From Rhodococcus sp. RD6.2 (GTDB taxonomy: Bacteria > Actinomycetota > Actinomycetes > Mycobacteriales > Mycobacteriaceae), in contig NZ_CVQP01000003.1 in assembly GCF_001040705.1 (NCBI RefSeq), positions 1 through 64,000 on the forward strand: a stretch of 64,000 nucleotides of DNA. The letters run 5' to 3'. The position numbers and the translations under genes were made by a program. This document shows positions 8,894-17,896 of this stretch, piece after piece (position 1 is the stretch's first letter; each line of letters opens with the position of its first letter). Below the pieces are notes generated by a model. That model saw only the letters and a program-made list of their open reading frames with translations. It made no database searches and was not told the DNA's origin.

Positions 8894-9843
8894 CGCGTCA
8901 CTCCGTTCTCGATCTGGCGGGCCACGGCGGCCCGGGTGGTGCGCAGCGACGACTCCAGCGTCGCGAGCCGTCTGCGGTTGTCCATGAAGTTCGGGCCCAT
9001 CACGGCGAGGTCCTCGGCAGTCGCGTCGAGGCGGATCACCCGGGTTCCCGCGGCGCGCACGACGTCCAGTTCGGCGTCGAGACCCGCACTCATCCATCCG
9101 CGCAGGATCAGCCGTTCGAGTCGAGCGGCGCCGCGCGCAGGCACCCGGCCGGTGGACGCCATCGGCGCGAGCACGACGAGTTCGTCGAGTTCGAGCGGCG
9201 CGACGAGGTCCGCGGAGGCGGTCGACGCGGCCCCGCCGTCGACGAATCGACGACCACCGATCCGCACCGGCGGGAACCAGCCGGGGATCGCCCACGACGC
9301 GCGAAGCGCTTGCGAGAGCGTCGCTTCCGGAGCACCCGGAGACCCGAACGCGACGCGTTCGCCGGAGTCGTGATCCATCGCGACGAGCCAGGTCGCGGGG
9401 TGCGCCACCCACGCACGATCCGGCGCCATCCCGGATGCGAGCCGATCGAGCCATGCCGCGTCCCCGCCGCCGGGCGGGAGCAGGCCGCTCAGTGCGGTGA
9501 CGGTACCGACGCTGCGGTTCCGGACCAGTCGCCGCGACCCGAGCCCGAGGCGCGGCAGGGGCGGGAACCGGCCCGGTGCGTCGGCCAGGTGGGTGCGCAG
9601 CGCCGGGTGGGCGACCTGCTCGCCCAGCTGCATCGCGACCAGCTCGTCCACGCCGAGACCGCTGCCGAGCATCGTGACGAGTTCCGCGCCCGCCGACGTC
9701 CCGACGAGGACGTCCGCCTCGCGTGGGTCCCAATCCAGGGCGTTGCGGACGGCAGCCAGTGCCGCGACCGTCCACGCCGCACCGAGAGTGCCGCCGCAAC
9801 CGATGACCAGTCCCCGACGAAGGTGTCTGTCACTCGAAGTCAT
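8890..9843 (-). CDS. patatin-like phospholipase/esterase
   Basis: A 317-residue patatin-fold hydrolase with the glycine-rich oxyanion segment GCGGTLGAAW, the nucleophile elbow GTSAG (Ser50) and the dyad aspartate in VDGG (Asp202). It is first in the operon with the monooxygenase and SDR, so it is well placed to hydrolyse the ester made by the monooxygenase. The ATG at 9843 is six bases after a TAGTTT hexamer and has no Shine-Dalgarno, so it is probably leaderless. The divergent TetR gene shares the promoter region. Confidence 0.87.
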   Translation of the reverse strand: MTSSDRHLRRGLVIGCGGTLGAAWTVAALAAVRNALDWDPREADVLVGTSAGAELVTMLGSGLGVDELVAMQLGEQVAHPALRTHLADAPGRFPPLPRLGLGSRRLVRNRSVGTVTALSGLLPPGGGDAAWLDRLASGMAPDRAWVAHPATWLVAMDHDSGERVAFGSPGAPEATLSQALRASWAIPGWFPPVRIGGRRFVDGGAASTASADLVAPLELDELVVLAPMASTGRVPARGAARLERLILRGWMSAGLDAELDVVRAAGTRVIRLDATAEDLAVMGPNFMDNRRRLATLESSLRTTRAAVARQIENGVTR

Positions 9844-9849
9844 ATTCAG

Positions 9850-9855
9850 AAACTA
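9850..9855 (-). promoter_or_regulatory. -10 hexamer of the patatin/monooxygenase/SDR operon
   Basis: TAGTTT on the minus strand ends six bases before ATG 9843. The palindromes at 9859-9879 lie immediately upstream, where a bound repressor would cover the promoter. Confidence 0.55.
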
Positions 9856-9858
9856 GCA

Positions 9859-9879
9859 GTATTCGAATACCATCGGTAT
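9859..9879. promoter_or_regulatory. probable TetR operator
   Basis: Two overlapping palindromes: GTATTCGAATAC (9859-9870, perfect) and ATACC-ATC-GGTAT (9867-9879, perfect arms). They lie in the 69-base gap between the patatin operon and the divergent tetR gene, the usual place for a local TetR site. Confidence 0.6.
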
Positions 9880-9912
9880 GCCAAATGGAGAATTTTCGCG
9901 AACGGAGTGTCG

Positions 9913-10515
9913 ATGACCCGGATGACCAGGTCGGAAAGCCAGGCCCAGACGCGGGCCCACCTGATAGCGACCGCCCGCGACCTGTTCCTCGCCAATGGCT
10001 ACGGCGTCACCTCCCTCGAGAAGGTCGCGGAGGAGGCCGGCTACTCGAAGGGTGCCGTGTACTCGAACTTCCGCAACAAGAAGGAGCTCTGCCTGGAGGT
10101 CCTCCAGCTGATCCACGCGACCAAGGGCAGCGAAATCGCCGAGGTGATGGCGCGGCCGGTGCCGCTCGAGGAACGGCTGATCGCGTTCGAGGACTGGGCG
10201 GAGCGCACCCTCGGTGACGTCGAATGGACGATGCTCGAGTTCGAGTTCATCGCAGCCACCCGTCACGACCCCGAACTGCGAACGGCGCTGGCAACGAACC
10301 TGTCCTCGACCCATCACATCGTGCAGGCCGTCCTCGGCGCGCTCGTGGCGTCCGGCGAGGTCACCCTCCCGATGTCCGTGGAGGACGCGACGACCAGCGT
10401 CCTGAGCTTCGGCGTCGGCCTCGGCATCCAGCGGGCCATCGACCCGACGATCTCGACCTCGGTGATCACCCGAAACCTGCGCGCGCTTCTCGGCGGATCC
10501 GGAGACGGCCCGTGA
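9913..10515 (+). CDS. TetR family repressor
   Basis: A 200-residue TetR protein: N-terminal helix-turn-helix (about 12-58, TRAHLIATARDLFLANGY...KGAVYSNFRNKKEL) and an all-helical ligand domain. It is divergent from the patatin/monooxygenase/SDR operon and very probably represses it, with the ligand likely a substrate or product of that pathway. The start at ATG 9913 is supported by GGAG about six bases upstream. ATG 9922 is an alternative three codons in. Confidence 0.88.
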   Translation: MTRMTRSESQAQTRAHLIATARDLFLANGYGVTSLEKVAEEAGYSKGAVYSNFRNKKELCLEVLQLIHATKGSEIAEVMARPVPLEERLIAFEDWAERTLGDVEWTMLEFEFIAATRHDPELRTALATNLSSTHHIVQAVLGALVASGEVTLPMSVEDATTSVLSFGVGLGIQRAIDPTISTSVITRNLRALLGGSGDGP

Positions 10516-10706
10516 CGCACCGGCCGGGGCTCGCACACGGCGTCGCTCAGGGTGTGGCGCCTCGCTCGTCACGCTCGATCAACGGGAAGCGGAGCGGCGG
10601 ACGATTCCGCTGACAGGTGGCAATCCACCGGCGCGCCGATGAGAATCGGACGCGACAGCGGTCAGTACCTGCATCCGAGAACGTTGCGTCCGAGAAGGGT
10701 TCGATC

Positions 10707-11501
10707 ATGTCCGAATACTCCGCACCTGCTGGTGCCCCAGTCTGGTTCGATCTGATGAGCAGCAACCCCGCGAAGGCTGCGGAGTTCTATAGCGCGATCT
10801 TCGGCTGGGAGGTCGAGGCACCGCGCGAAGAGTTCGGCGGCTACCAGAACTTCACGAAGAACGGGCGACGCGTGGCCGGCCTGTCTCCGTGGATGGAGGA
10901 GGCCGGCGGCCCGCCGAACATCTGGTCCGTGTACCTGCGCACCGACGACGCGGCGGCGACGTTGGCGGCGGCCGAGGCCGCGGGCGGTTCGGTGATGGTC
11001 CCGCCGATGGCGGTCGGCGACGAGGGCACCATGGCAGTGGTGACAGATCCTGCAGGAGCGGTGATCGGGTTCTGGCAGCCCGGCCTGCACCACGGGTTCA
11101 CCCAGTGGGGCGAGCACGGGACGCCGTACTGGTTCGAGTGCCACAGCAAGGACTATGCGAAGTCGATCGACTTCTACCCGAAGGTGATCGGCGCTCGGCT
11201 CGAGGAGATCGGAACGGGCGGGGACGGCTCGCCCGGACCGGATGCCTACAGCCAGGTCTTCATCGGCGATTTGTCGTACTCGGGCATCATGGACACCTCG
11301 AAGCTCAGTCCACCCGAGGTGCCGTCGTTCTGGCAGGCGTATGTCACATCCGACGATGTCGCCGCCACCGTCGCGCAGGTCGAATCGCTCGGCGGCACGG
11401 TCCTGATGCCCGCCGAGGACACCCCCTACGGGACGCTCGCAACGGTCACCGACCCTTTCGGCGCGGCCTTCTCCCTGGGCCACCCACCGACCGGCATGTA
11501 G
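10707..11501 (+). CDS. two-domain glyoxalase/VOC-fold protein
   Basis: The 264-residue product contains two vicinal-oxygen-chelate domains, about residues 10-125 (GAPVWFDLMSSNPAKAAEFY) and 140-262 (GTPYWFECHSKDYAKSIDFY). They are related to each other and to proteins annotated as glyoxalase/bleomycin resistance or 27 kDa antigen CFP30B in mycobacteria. Metal ligands are not obvious in both halves. The enzymatic role is unknown; hydroxylase, glyoxalase or binding functions are all possible. ATG 10707 follows AGAAGGG. Confidence 0.8.
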   Translation: MSEYSAPAGAPVWFDLMSSNPAKAAEFYSAIFGWEVEAPREEFGGYQNFTKNGRRVAGLSPWMEEAGGPPNIWSVYLRTDDAAATLAAAEAAGGSVMVPPMAVGDEGTMAVVTDPAGAVIGFWQPGLHHGFTQWGEHGTPYWFECHSKDYAKSIDFYPKVIGARLEEIGTGGDGSPGPDAYSQVFIGDLSYSGIMDTSKLSPPEVPSFWQAYVTSDDVAATVAQVESLGGTVLMPAEDTPYGTLATVTDPFGAAFSLGHPPTGM

Positions 11502-11524
11502 ACACTCGGCATGTAAAAACTGAT

Positions 11525-11560
11525 GGGTCCCGTCGGTCCGCCTCCGGGCAGACGGGACCC
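11525..11560 (+). terminator. terminator after the VOC gene
   Basis: GGGTCCCGTC (11525-11534) pairs perfectly with 11551-11560 around a 16-base loop, 24 bases after the stop. There is no T-tract. Confidence 0.6.
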
Positions 11561-11568
11561 GCGGGCAA

Positions 11569-11574
11569 TACGCT
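11569..11574 (+). promoter_or_regulatory. -10 hexamer of the acyl-CoA dehydrogenase gene (leaderless)
   Basis: TACGCT followed by six bases and GTG 11581. It sits directly after the terminator of the previous gene. Confidence 0.55.
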
Positions 11575-11580
11575 GGCGCC

Positions 11581-12603
11581 GTGACGCACTGGCCGGAGCT
11601 CGCTCACGACATCGCCGAGGACGTGCTGTTCCCGGTCGCCGACAGCGTGGACGCCGACGGGGAGATCCCGTCGAGCCACTTCTACGCACTCGCCGACGCG
11701 GGGTTCTACGGTCTCGCCGCACCCCCCGAACTCGGTGGCCCGACCATCGACATCGGCGACCTCGTCGCGGTCGTCGAGACGCTGTGCGGCGGGTGCCTCG
11801 CGACGACGTTCACCTGGATGCAGCATCACGGGGTCGTCGCGGCGCTCGCCGCCAGCCCCAACACCGCTCTGCGCGAACGGTTCTGGGACGGTCTCGTCTC
11901 CGGGTCGGTGCGCGGCGGCGTCGCCTTCGCTGGTGCGATCCCGCAACCACCACTGCTGTACGCACGTCGCGTCGACGGCGACGGCTACATCCTCGACGGA
12001 GTGGCCCCGTTCGTCACCGGCTGGGGCATCGTCGACGTGCTGCAACTGTCTGCGCGGGACGAGTTCGACGACTCGATCGTCCACGTCCTCGTCGACGCCG
12101 CAGCCACCGACGGCATCACCGTCGAGCATCTGCCGCTCATCGCCGCCCGCGGCAGCAACACCGTGCGGTTGCGGATCGACGGACTCGTGGTGCCGGACGA
12201 GCAGGTGGTCGGTGTCGTCGACCCGGCCGTGTTCGCCGCCGGACAACTGTTCGGGTCGTGGCTCAACGGCTGCATGGCGACGGGGGTCGCACGGCGGGCC
12301 CGCACCGAACTCGCCGAACGCGGAGTGGACGTCCGCCGATTCGCCTCCGACGCCGAGCAGGTCCGCGCGAGCCTGGACGGGGCGTTCGCGGGCACCGGCG
12401 ACCTGAGTACGGCGCGCGCGGCGGCGTCGGAACTTGCCGTGCGCACCGCCGCCGCGCTGGTCACGGCGACGGGCAGCGCAGCATCGATCGCCGGAGCGAC
12501 CGCCGAACGTCTCATGCGGGAGGCGACGCTGACGCTGGTCGCGGCGTCCCGACCGCAGATCCGGTCGGCGCTGCTGGACCGGTTCGGTCGCGGCACCGAC
12601 TGA
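11581..12603 (+). CDS. acyl-CoA dehydrogenase family protein
   Basis: The 340-residue protein has the acyl-CoA dehydrogenase plan: an N-terminal helical domain with GFYGLAAPPELGG, a central beta domain (PFVTGWGIVDVLQLSAR) and a C-terminal helical bundle. It is shorter than the usual 380 residues and the C-terminal part is reduced, with no obvious catalytic Glu in the standard context. It may act on an unusual substrate, or as a heteromeric partner of the short kind known from FadE pairs. The GTG start at 11581 is supported by the hexamer six bases upstream. No adjacent pathway genes identify its substrate. Confidence 0.75.
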   Translation: MTHWPELAHDIAEDVLFPVADSVDADGEIPSSHFYALADAGFYGLAAPPELGGPTIDIGDLVAVVETLCGGCLATTFTWMQHHGVVAALAASPNTALRERFWDGLVSGSVRGGVAFAGAIPQPPLLYARRVDGDGYILDGVAPFVTGWGIVDVLQLSARDEFDDSIVHVLVDAAATDGITVEHLPLIAARGSNTVRLRIDGLVVPDEQVVGVVDPAVFAAGQLFGSWLNGCMATGVARRARTELAERGVDVRRFASDAEQVRASLDGAFAGTGDLSTARAAASELAVRTAAALVTATGSAASIAGATAERLMREATLTLVAASRPQIRSALLDRFGRGTD

Positions 12604-12703
12604 CACCGGGTGGTGTCCGTTTGCACCCAAGGGTCGGTGTTTCCCGCGGCCGCCCCGGGTGAGGCTGGGGTCAACATCCGAACCGACCCCTGAGGTGATC
12701 ATC

Positions 12704-13237
12704 ATGTCCAGTCGTACCAAACGTTTCATCACCGCCGGACTCGCGGCGGCCGCCGTCATGGCCGGTGGGCTCTTCGGCGCCGCGTCGGCGAGCGCCTACA
12801 ACGGTCCCGTCTCCGGCTGCGCCTTCCAGACGGTGAACGGGAACTACCTGACGGCCGTCGGCGGCGGCGGACGCACCACCGACGTCCTCCACACCGATGC
12901 GACACAGATCCGTGGATGGGAGAAGTTCACTCTCGTCGACTCACGCGACGGCTCTCCGGAGATCGCCTACGGCGTCCAGACCATGACCGGCAACTATCTG
13001 ACTGCCGTCGGCGGCGGCGGGCGCATCACCGACGTGATGCACTCGGATGCCACGTGGCTGCGCGGCTGGGAGAAGCTCACATTGCACTCCCTCGGTGGCG
13101 ACTGGTACTCGATCTCGACCGTCAACGGCCGGTATCTGACCGCAGTCGACGGTGGCGGCCGAGTCAGCGACGCGATCCATTCCGACGCGACGCAGGTCGG
13201 AGCGTGGGAGCGGTTCCACGTGACCTGCGGGCACTGA
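12704..13237 (+). CDS. secreted beta-trefoil (fascin-like) protein
   Basis: The 177-residue protein has a Sec signal peptide (cleavage probably after ASASA, residue 31). The mature part is three repeats of about 48 residues, each with the core NGxYLTAVxGGGR..D..HxDAT...GWE (from about 46, 95 and 141). A threefold repeat of this size and pattern is the beta-trefoil/fascin architecture. Cys39 and Cys175 lie at the two ends of the mature chain and could close it by a disulfide. No catalytic residues are seen, so it is likely a carbohydrate- or protein-binding secreted module. ATG 12704 follows TGAGGTGA. Confidence 0.75.
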   Translation: MSSRTKRFITAGLAAAAVMAGGLFGAASASAYNGPVSGCAFQTVNGNYLTAVGGGGRTTDVLHTDATQIRGWEKFTLVDSRDGSPEIAYGVQTMTGNYLTAVGGGGRITDVMHSDATWLRGWEKLTLHSLGGDWYSISTVNGRYLTAVDGGGRVSDAIHSDATQVGAWERFHVTCGH

Positions 13238-13251
13238 CCGGGTTCCCTCCG

Positions 13252-13279
13252 GCGCCACCGGCACACGTGCCGGTGGCGC
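13252..13279. terminator. terminator after the beta-trefoil gene
   Basis: GCGCCACCGGCAC (13252-13264) pairs with 13267-13279, a nearly loop-free 13-base palindrome placed 15 bases after the stop and 47 bases before lhr. Confidence 0.6.
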
Positions 13280-13325
13280 TGTCCGCTGTACTGACGATGT
13301 CGGACCCTGCGGGCAGTATGGATCC

Positions 13326-16300
13326 ATGGATTCGGTGCTCGGCAGGTTCTCCGCGGCCACCCGTGAGTGGTTCGAGGGTGCCTTCCCGGCCCCCACGTCC
13401 GCGCAACTCGGCGCGTGGGAGGCGATCGCCGACGGAGCGCACGCCCTCGTGGTCGCCCCGACGGGGTCCGGCAAGACACTGTCGGCGTTCCTGTGGGCAC
13501 TGGATCAGCTGGCGTCACGCCCGCATCGAACGGACGACACCGAGACGGACCGGAAGCCGGGAACGTCGGTGCTGTACGTGTCGCCGCTCAAGGCCCTCGC
13601 CGTCGACGTCGAACGAAACCTGCGCGCCCCGCTCGTCGGCATCACGCAGACGGCGAAGCGGCTCGGTCTGACACCTCCCGCGGTCACCGTCGGCGTGCGA
13701 TCCGGCGACACCACGCCCGCGGCTCGTCGCACCATGCTGCGCACTCCCCCGGACATCCTCATCACGACGCCGGAGTCGCTGTTCCTGATGCTGACCTCGG
13801 CGGCGCGCGAGACCCTCGCCTCGGTGCACACCGTGATCGTGGACGAGGTGCACGCGGTGGCCGCGACGAAACGTGGTGCGCACCTGGCACTCTCGCTCGA
13901 GCGGCTGGACATGCTGCTGGATCGTCCCGCGCAACGGATCGGATTGTCGGCGACCGTGCGCCCGCACGAGGAGGTGGCGCGGTTCCTGGCCGGCTCCGCA
14001 CCGGTGCACATCGTGGCGCCCGCGTCACCCAAGACGTTCGACCTGACGGTACGCGTCCCGGTCGAGGACATGACGGAGCTCGGCGTCACCACACCGGACG
14101 AGGAGTCCGCTTCACCTGCCCCGCAGCAGGGTTCGATCTGGCCGCACGTCGAGGAACAGATCGTGGACCTCGTGCTCGACCACTCGTCGTCGATCGTGTT
14201 CGCCAATTCGAGGCGGCTCGCGGAGCGGCTGACCGCCCGCCTCAACGAGGTGTACGCGGAACGTCTCGGCGAGGACGGCGCGGCCAGCCGAGGTGACCCG
14301 GCGGCCACAGCCCACAGGACACCGGCGCTGATCGGGGCCACATCGGAGGTCAGTCACGGCGCCGATCCCCTGCTCGCCCGGGCCCACCACGGCTCGGTCA
14401 GCAAGGATCAGCGCGCCCTGATCGAGGACGACCTCAAGTCCGGGCGACTGCGGTGTGTCGTCGCCACGTCGAGCCTGGAGCTCGGCATCGACATGGGTGC
14501 GGTCGATCTCGTGATCCAGGTGGAGGCTCCGCCGTCGGTGGCGAGCGGGCTGCAGCGTGTCGGCCGCGCCGGACACCAGGTCGGCGAGATCTCCCGCGGC
14601 GTCCTGTTCCCCAAACACCGCACCGACCTGATCCACTGCGCGGTCACCGTCGAGCGCATGACGACGGGGAGGATCGAAGCGCTTGCGGTGCCCGCAAATC
14701 CGCTCGACATCCTCGCCCAGCACACCGTCGCAGCCTGTGCGCTCGACCCGATCGACGCCGGCGTCTGGTTCGACGCGGTCCGGCGCACCGGCAGCTTCGC
14801 GACGCTGCCCCGGTCCGCGTTCGACGCCACCCTCGACCTGCTCGCGGGCCGCTACCCGTCCGACGAGTTCGCCGAGCTGCGCCCGCGGCTGGTGTGGGAC
14901 CGCGACGCCGACGTCCTGACGGGCAGGCCGGGCGCGCAGCGCCTGGCCGTGACCTCGGGCGGCGCGATCCCCGACCGCGGCCTCTTCACCGTCTACATGG
15001 TCGGCGAGAAGCAAAGCCGGGTCGGCGAACTCGACGAGGAGATGGTCTACGAGTCCCGCGTCGGCGACGTCTTCGCCCTCGGCGCCACGAGCTGGCGGAT
15101 CGAGGAGATCACCCACGACCGCGTGCTCGTCTCCCCCGCCTACGGGATGCCCGGACGCCTGCCGTTCTGGCACGGTGACGGTCTGGGCCGCCCCGCCGAG
15201 CTGGGCGCCGCACTCGGCGAGTTTCTGCGGGAGACATCACTCGGCGAGCCAGAGGAGCTGCGGGCACGGCTCGCGTCGCAGGGTCTCGACGACAACGCCG
15301 TCACCAATCTCCTCGCGCTGGTTTCCGAGCAGGCCGCGGTGACCGGTCAGGTCCCCAGCGACCGAACACTGGTCCTGGAACGGTTCCGGGACGAACTCGG
15401 CGACTGGCGCCTGGTTCTGCACTCGCCGTACGGGATGCCCGTGCACGCGCCGTGGGCACTGGCCATCGGCGCCCGACTGCAGGAGCGCTTCGGAATCGAC
15501 TCCGCACCAACGGCATCGGACGACGGCATCATCGTGCGACTCCCCGACACCGAGGACGCTCCGCCCGGCGCGGAGCTGTTCGTGTTCGACCGCGACGAGA
15601 TCGAGGACGTCGTCACCGAGCAAGTCGGCGGGTCGGCCCTGTTCGCGTCCCGGTTTCGCGAGTGCGCGGCCCGCGCACTGCTGCTGCCGCGGCGCACCCC
15701 GGGCCGCCGCGCGCCGCTGTGGCAGCAACGCCAACGCGCGGCTCAACTCCTCGACGTCGCCCGCAAGTACCCGACGTTCCCGATCCTCCTCGAGACCGTG
15801 CGGGAGTGCCTGCAGGATGTGTACGACCTGCCGTCGCTGACACGACTGCTCACCGACGTCGGGCGCCGCCGGATCCGGATCGTCGAGGTGGAGACGGCGT
15901 CACCGTCACCGTTCGCGACGTCGCTGCTGTTCGACTACGTCGGCGCGTTCATGTACGAGGGCGACAGCCCCCTCGCCGAACGCCGTGCGGCCGCCCTGTC
16001 GCTCGACTCGACGTTGTTGGCGGAACTGCTCGGCCGGGTGGAGTTGCGGGAACTGCTCGACGACAACGTCATCGAGCAGACCGAACTCGAACTGCAGCGC
16101 CTGGTTCCCGATCGCAACGCCAGGGACGCGGAGGGAGTGGCAGACCTGTTGCGGCTCCTCGGCCCCCTCACCGAGGCCGAGGTCGCGGCCAGAGCGACCG
16201 CGGATCCCCTGCCGTGGCTGGGCGAACTCGAATCCCGCAAGCGTGCGCTGGCGGTGTCCTTCGCCGGCGCGGACTGGTGGGTGGCGATCGAGGACGCACC

Positions 16301-17894
16301 GCGGATGCGGGACGCACTTGGTGTGCCGCTGCCTATCGGCGTACCCGCCGCGTTCGTCGAACCGGTCGACGACCCGCTCGGCGACCTGATCGGCCGCTAC
16401 GCCCGCACCCACGGCCCGTTCACCCTCGCCGACGCCGCGGCGCGATTCGGCCTCGGAGTCTCGGTGGTCCGCGACGTCCTGTTGCGGCTGGCCCAGGACA
16501 AACGCGTCGTCGAGGGCGAGTTCCGTCCCGCCGCAACCGGATCGGAGTGGTGCGACACCGAGGTCCTGCGTCGCCTGCGACGCCGGTCGCTCGCCGCCGC
16601 CCGCAGGGACGTCGAGCCGGTGGAGCAGCAGGCGCTCGGCCGGTTCCTGCCCGACTGGCAGCACGTCGGTGGGGGTCTGCGCGGCGTCGACGGGGTGGCC
16701 GCCGTCGTCGACCAGCTTGCCGGGGCGCCGATTCCGGCGTCGGCGTGGGAGTCGATCGTCCTGCCGTCCCGCGTGCGCGACTACACCCCCGCGATGCTCG
16801 ACGAACTGACCACCACCGGGGAGGTCCTGTGGTCGGGCGCCGGGCACATCTCGGGGAGCGACGGGTGGGTGCGGCTGCACCTCGCGGACACGGCGCCCCT
16901 GACGCTGACGCCGCCACAGGAGATCGAGCTGACCGAGATGCACCGCGCGATCCTCGACACCCTCGCGCCGGGTGGCGCCTTCTTCTTCCGCAACCTGTCG
17001 GACCAGATCGGCGCCACCGACGATGCGGCGTTGTCCGACGCGCTGTGGCAGCTGGTGTGGGGCGGGTACGTCGGCAACGATTCGCTGGCCCCGCTGCGGG
17101 CACTGCTGTCGGGCACCACACGCGCCGCGCCCAGTCACCGCGCTCCGCGCCGCGCGCCGCGCACCCGCGCCTACCGCGCGCTGCCGCGGCCCACGATGCC
17201 GTCCCGGACCGGTCCCCCGACCGTGGGCGGCCGGTGGTCACTGCTTCCCGAACCGGAACCGGACCCGACGATCCGCGCGCACGGCCGGGCCGACCTGCTG
17301 CTCGACCGCCACGGCGTCGTGACCCGCGGTTCGGTTGTCGCGGAGGACGTTCCCGGCGGGTTCGCGTTGATGTACAAGGTGCTACGCGAGTTCGAGGAGA
17401 GCGGGCGGTGCAGACGCGGCTATTTCGTCGACGGTCTCGGTGCCGCTCAGTTCTCGACGTCGGACGTCGTCGACCGGCTGCGCGGCTACGCGGACGCCCC
17501 CACCCCGGACCGGCCCCGCGCGGCCGTGGCATTGGCGGCGACCGACCCCGCCAACCCGTACGGCGCGGCCCTCGGCTGGCCTGCGACGGAAGGGGGGCAT
17601 CGGCCGGGCCGCAAGGCCGGTGCCATGGTCGTCCTCGTCGACGGCGACCTGGCGCTGTACGTCGAGCGAGGAGGGAAGACCCTGCTGACGTTCACCGCCG
17701 ACCCAGGCGATCGGCACGCCGCGGCGCTCGCCCTCGGCGAACTCGTCGACCGCGGCGGCGTCGAGAAGATCGTCGTGGAGAAGGTGGACGGCGAATCCGT
17801 CCACTCCAGCCCGTTGGCACCCACCCTGGTCGAGGCCGGGTTCTCGGCCACACCCCGCGGCCTGCGGAAGCGGACGCCCTATGCGGGGCGGTGA
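13326..17894 (+). CDS. lhr: ATP-dependent helicase Lhr
   Basis: A 1522-residue superfamily 2 helicase, the normal length of actinobacterial Lhr. Walker A is APTGSGKT (Lys50) and the DExH box is DEVH (173-176). The second RecA domain carries SSLELGIDMG and QRVGRAGH, and winged-helix and Lhr-core segments follow. Mycobacterial Lhr is a 3'-to-5' single-strand-DNA-dependent ATPase that unwinds RNA:DNA hybrids in DNA repair. The Nei2 glycosylase gene starts two bases after its stop, supporting a shared repair role. The start at ATG 13326 is well placed before the conserved N-terminus. Confidence 0.95.
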   Translation: MDSVLGRFSAATREWFEGAFPAPTSAQLGAWEAIADGAHALVVAPTGSGKTLSAFLWALDQLASRPHRTDDTETDRKPGTSVLYVSPLKALAVDVERNLRAPLVGITQTAKRLGLTPPAVTVGVRSGDTTPAARRTMLRTPPDILITTPESLFLMLTSAARETLASVHTVIVDEVHAVAATKRGAHLALSLERLDMLLDRPAQRIGLSATVRPHEEVARFLAGSAPVHIVAPASPKTFDLTVRVPVEDMTELGVTTPDEESASPAPQQGSIWPHVEEQIVDLVLDHSSSIVFANSRRLAERLTARLNEVYAERLGEDGAASRGDPAATAHRTPALIGATSEVSHGADPLLARAHHGSVSKDQRALIEDDLKSGRLRCVVATSSLELGIDMGAVDLVIQVEAPPSVASGLQRVGRAGHQVGEISRGVLFPKHRTDLIHCAVTVERMTTGRIEALAVPANPLDILAQHTVAACALDPIDAGVWFDAVRRTGSFATLPRSAFDATLDLLAGRYPSDEFAELRPRLVWDRDADVLTGRPGAQRLAVTSGGAIPDRGLFTVYMVGEKQSRVGELDEEMVYESRVGDVFALGATSWRIEEITHDRVLVSPAYGMPGRLPFWHGDGLGRPAELGAALGEFLRETSLGEPEELRARLASQGLDDNAVTNLLALVSEQAAVTGQVPSDRTLVLERFRDELGDWRLVLHSPYGMPVHAPWALAIGARLQERFGIDSAPTASDDGIIVRLPDTEDAPPGAELFVFDRDEIEDVVTEQVGGSALFASRFRECAARALLLPRRTPGRRAPLWQQRQRAAQLLDVARKYPTFPILLETVRECLQDVYDLPSLTRLLTDVGRRRIRIVEVETASPSPFATSLLFDYVGAFMYEGDSPLAERRAAALSLDSTLLAELLGRVELRELLDDNVIEQTELELQRLVPDRNARDAEGVADLLRLLGPLTEAEVAARATADPLPWLGELESRKRALAVSFAGADWWVAIEDAPRMRDALGVPLPIGVPAAFVEPVDDPLGDLIGRYARTHGPFTLADAAARFGLGVSVVRDVLLRLAQDKRVVEGEFRPAATGSEWCDTEVLRRLRRRSLAAARRDVEPVEQQALGRFLPDWQHVGGGLRGVDGVAAVVDQLAGAPIPASAWESIVLPSRVRDYTPAMLDELTTTGEVLWSGAGHISGSDGWVRLHLADTAPLTLTPPQEIELTEMHRAILDTLAPGGAFFFRNLSDQIGATDDAALSDALWQLVWGGYVGNDSLAPLRALLSGTTRAAPSHRAPRRAPRTRAYRALPRPTMPSRTGPPTVGGRWSLLPEPEPDPTIRAHGRADLLLDRHGVVTRGSVVAEDVPGGFALMYKVLREFEESGRCRRGYFVDGLGAAQFSTSDVVDRLRGYADAPTPDRPRAAVALAATDPANPYGAALGWPATEGGHRPGRKAGAMVVLVDGDLALYVERGGKTLLTFTADPGDRHAAALALGELVDRGGVEKIVVEKVDGESVHSSPLAPTLVEAGFSATPRGLRKRTPYAGR

Positions 17895-17896
17895 CG

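Noticed and set aside
6597-9799. Very long minus-strand frames covering SDR, monooxygenase and patatin as fusions
   Set aside because: The extensions are low-complexity Arg/Ala/Gly shadows of the neighbouring genes. Each real gene has a start at an ATGA overlap and a complete domain.
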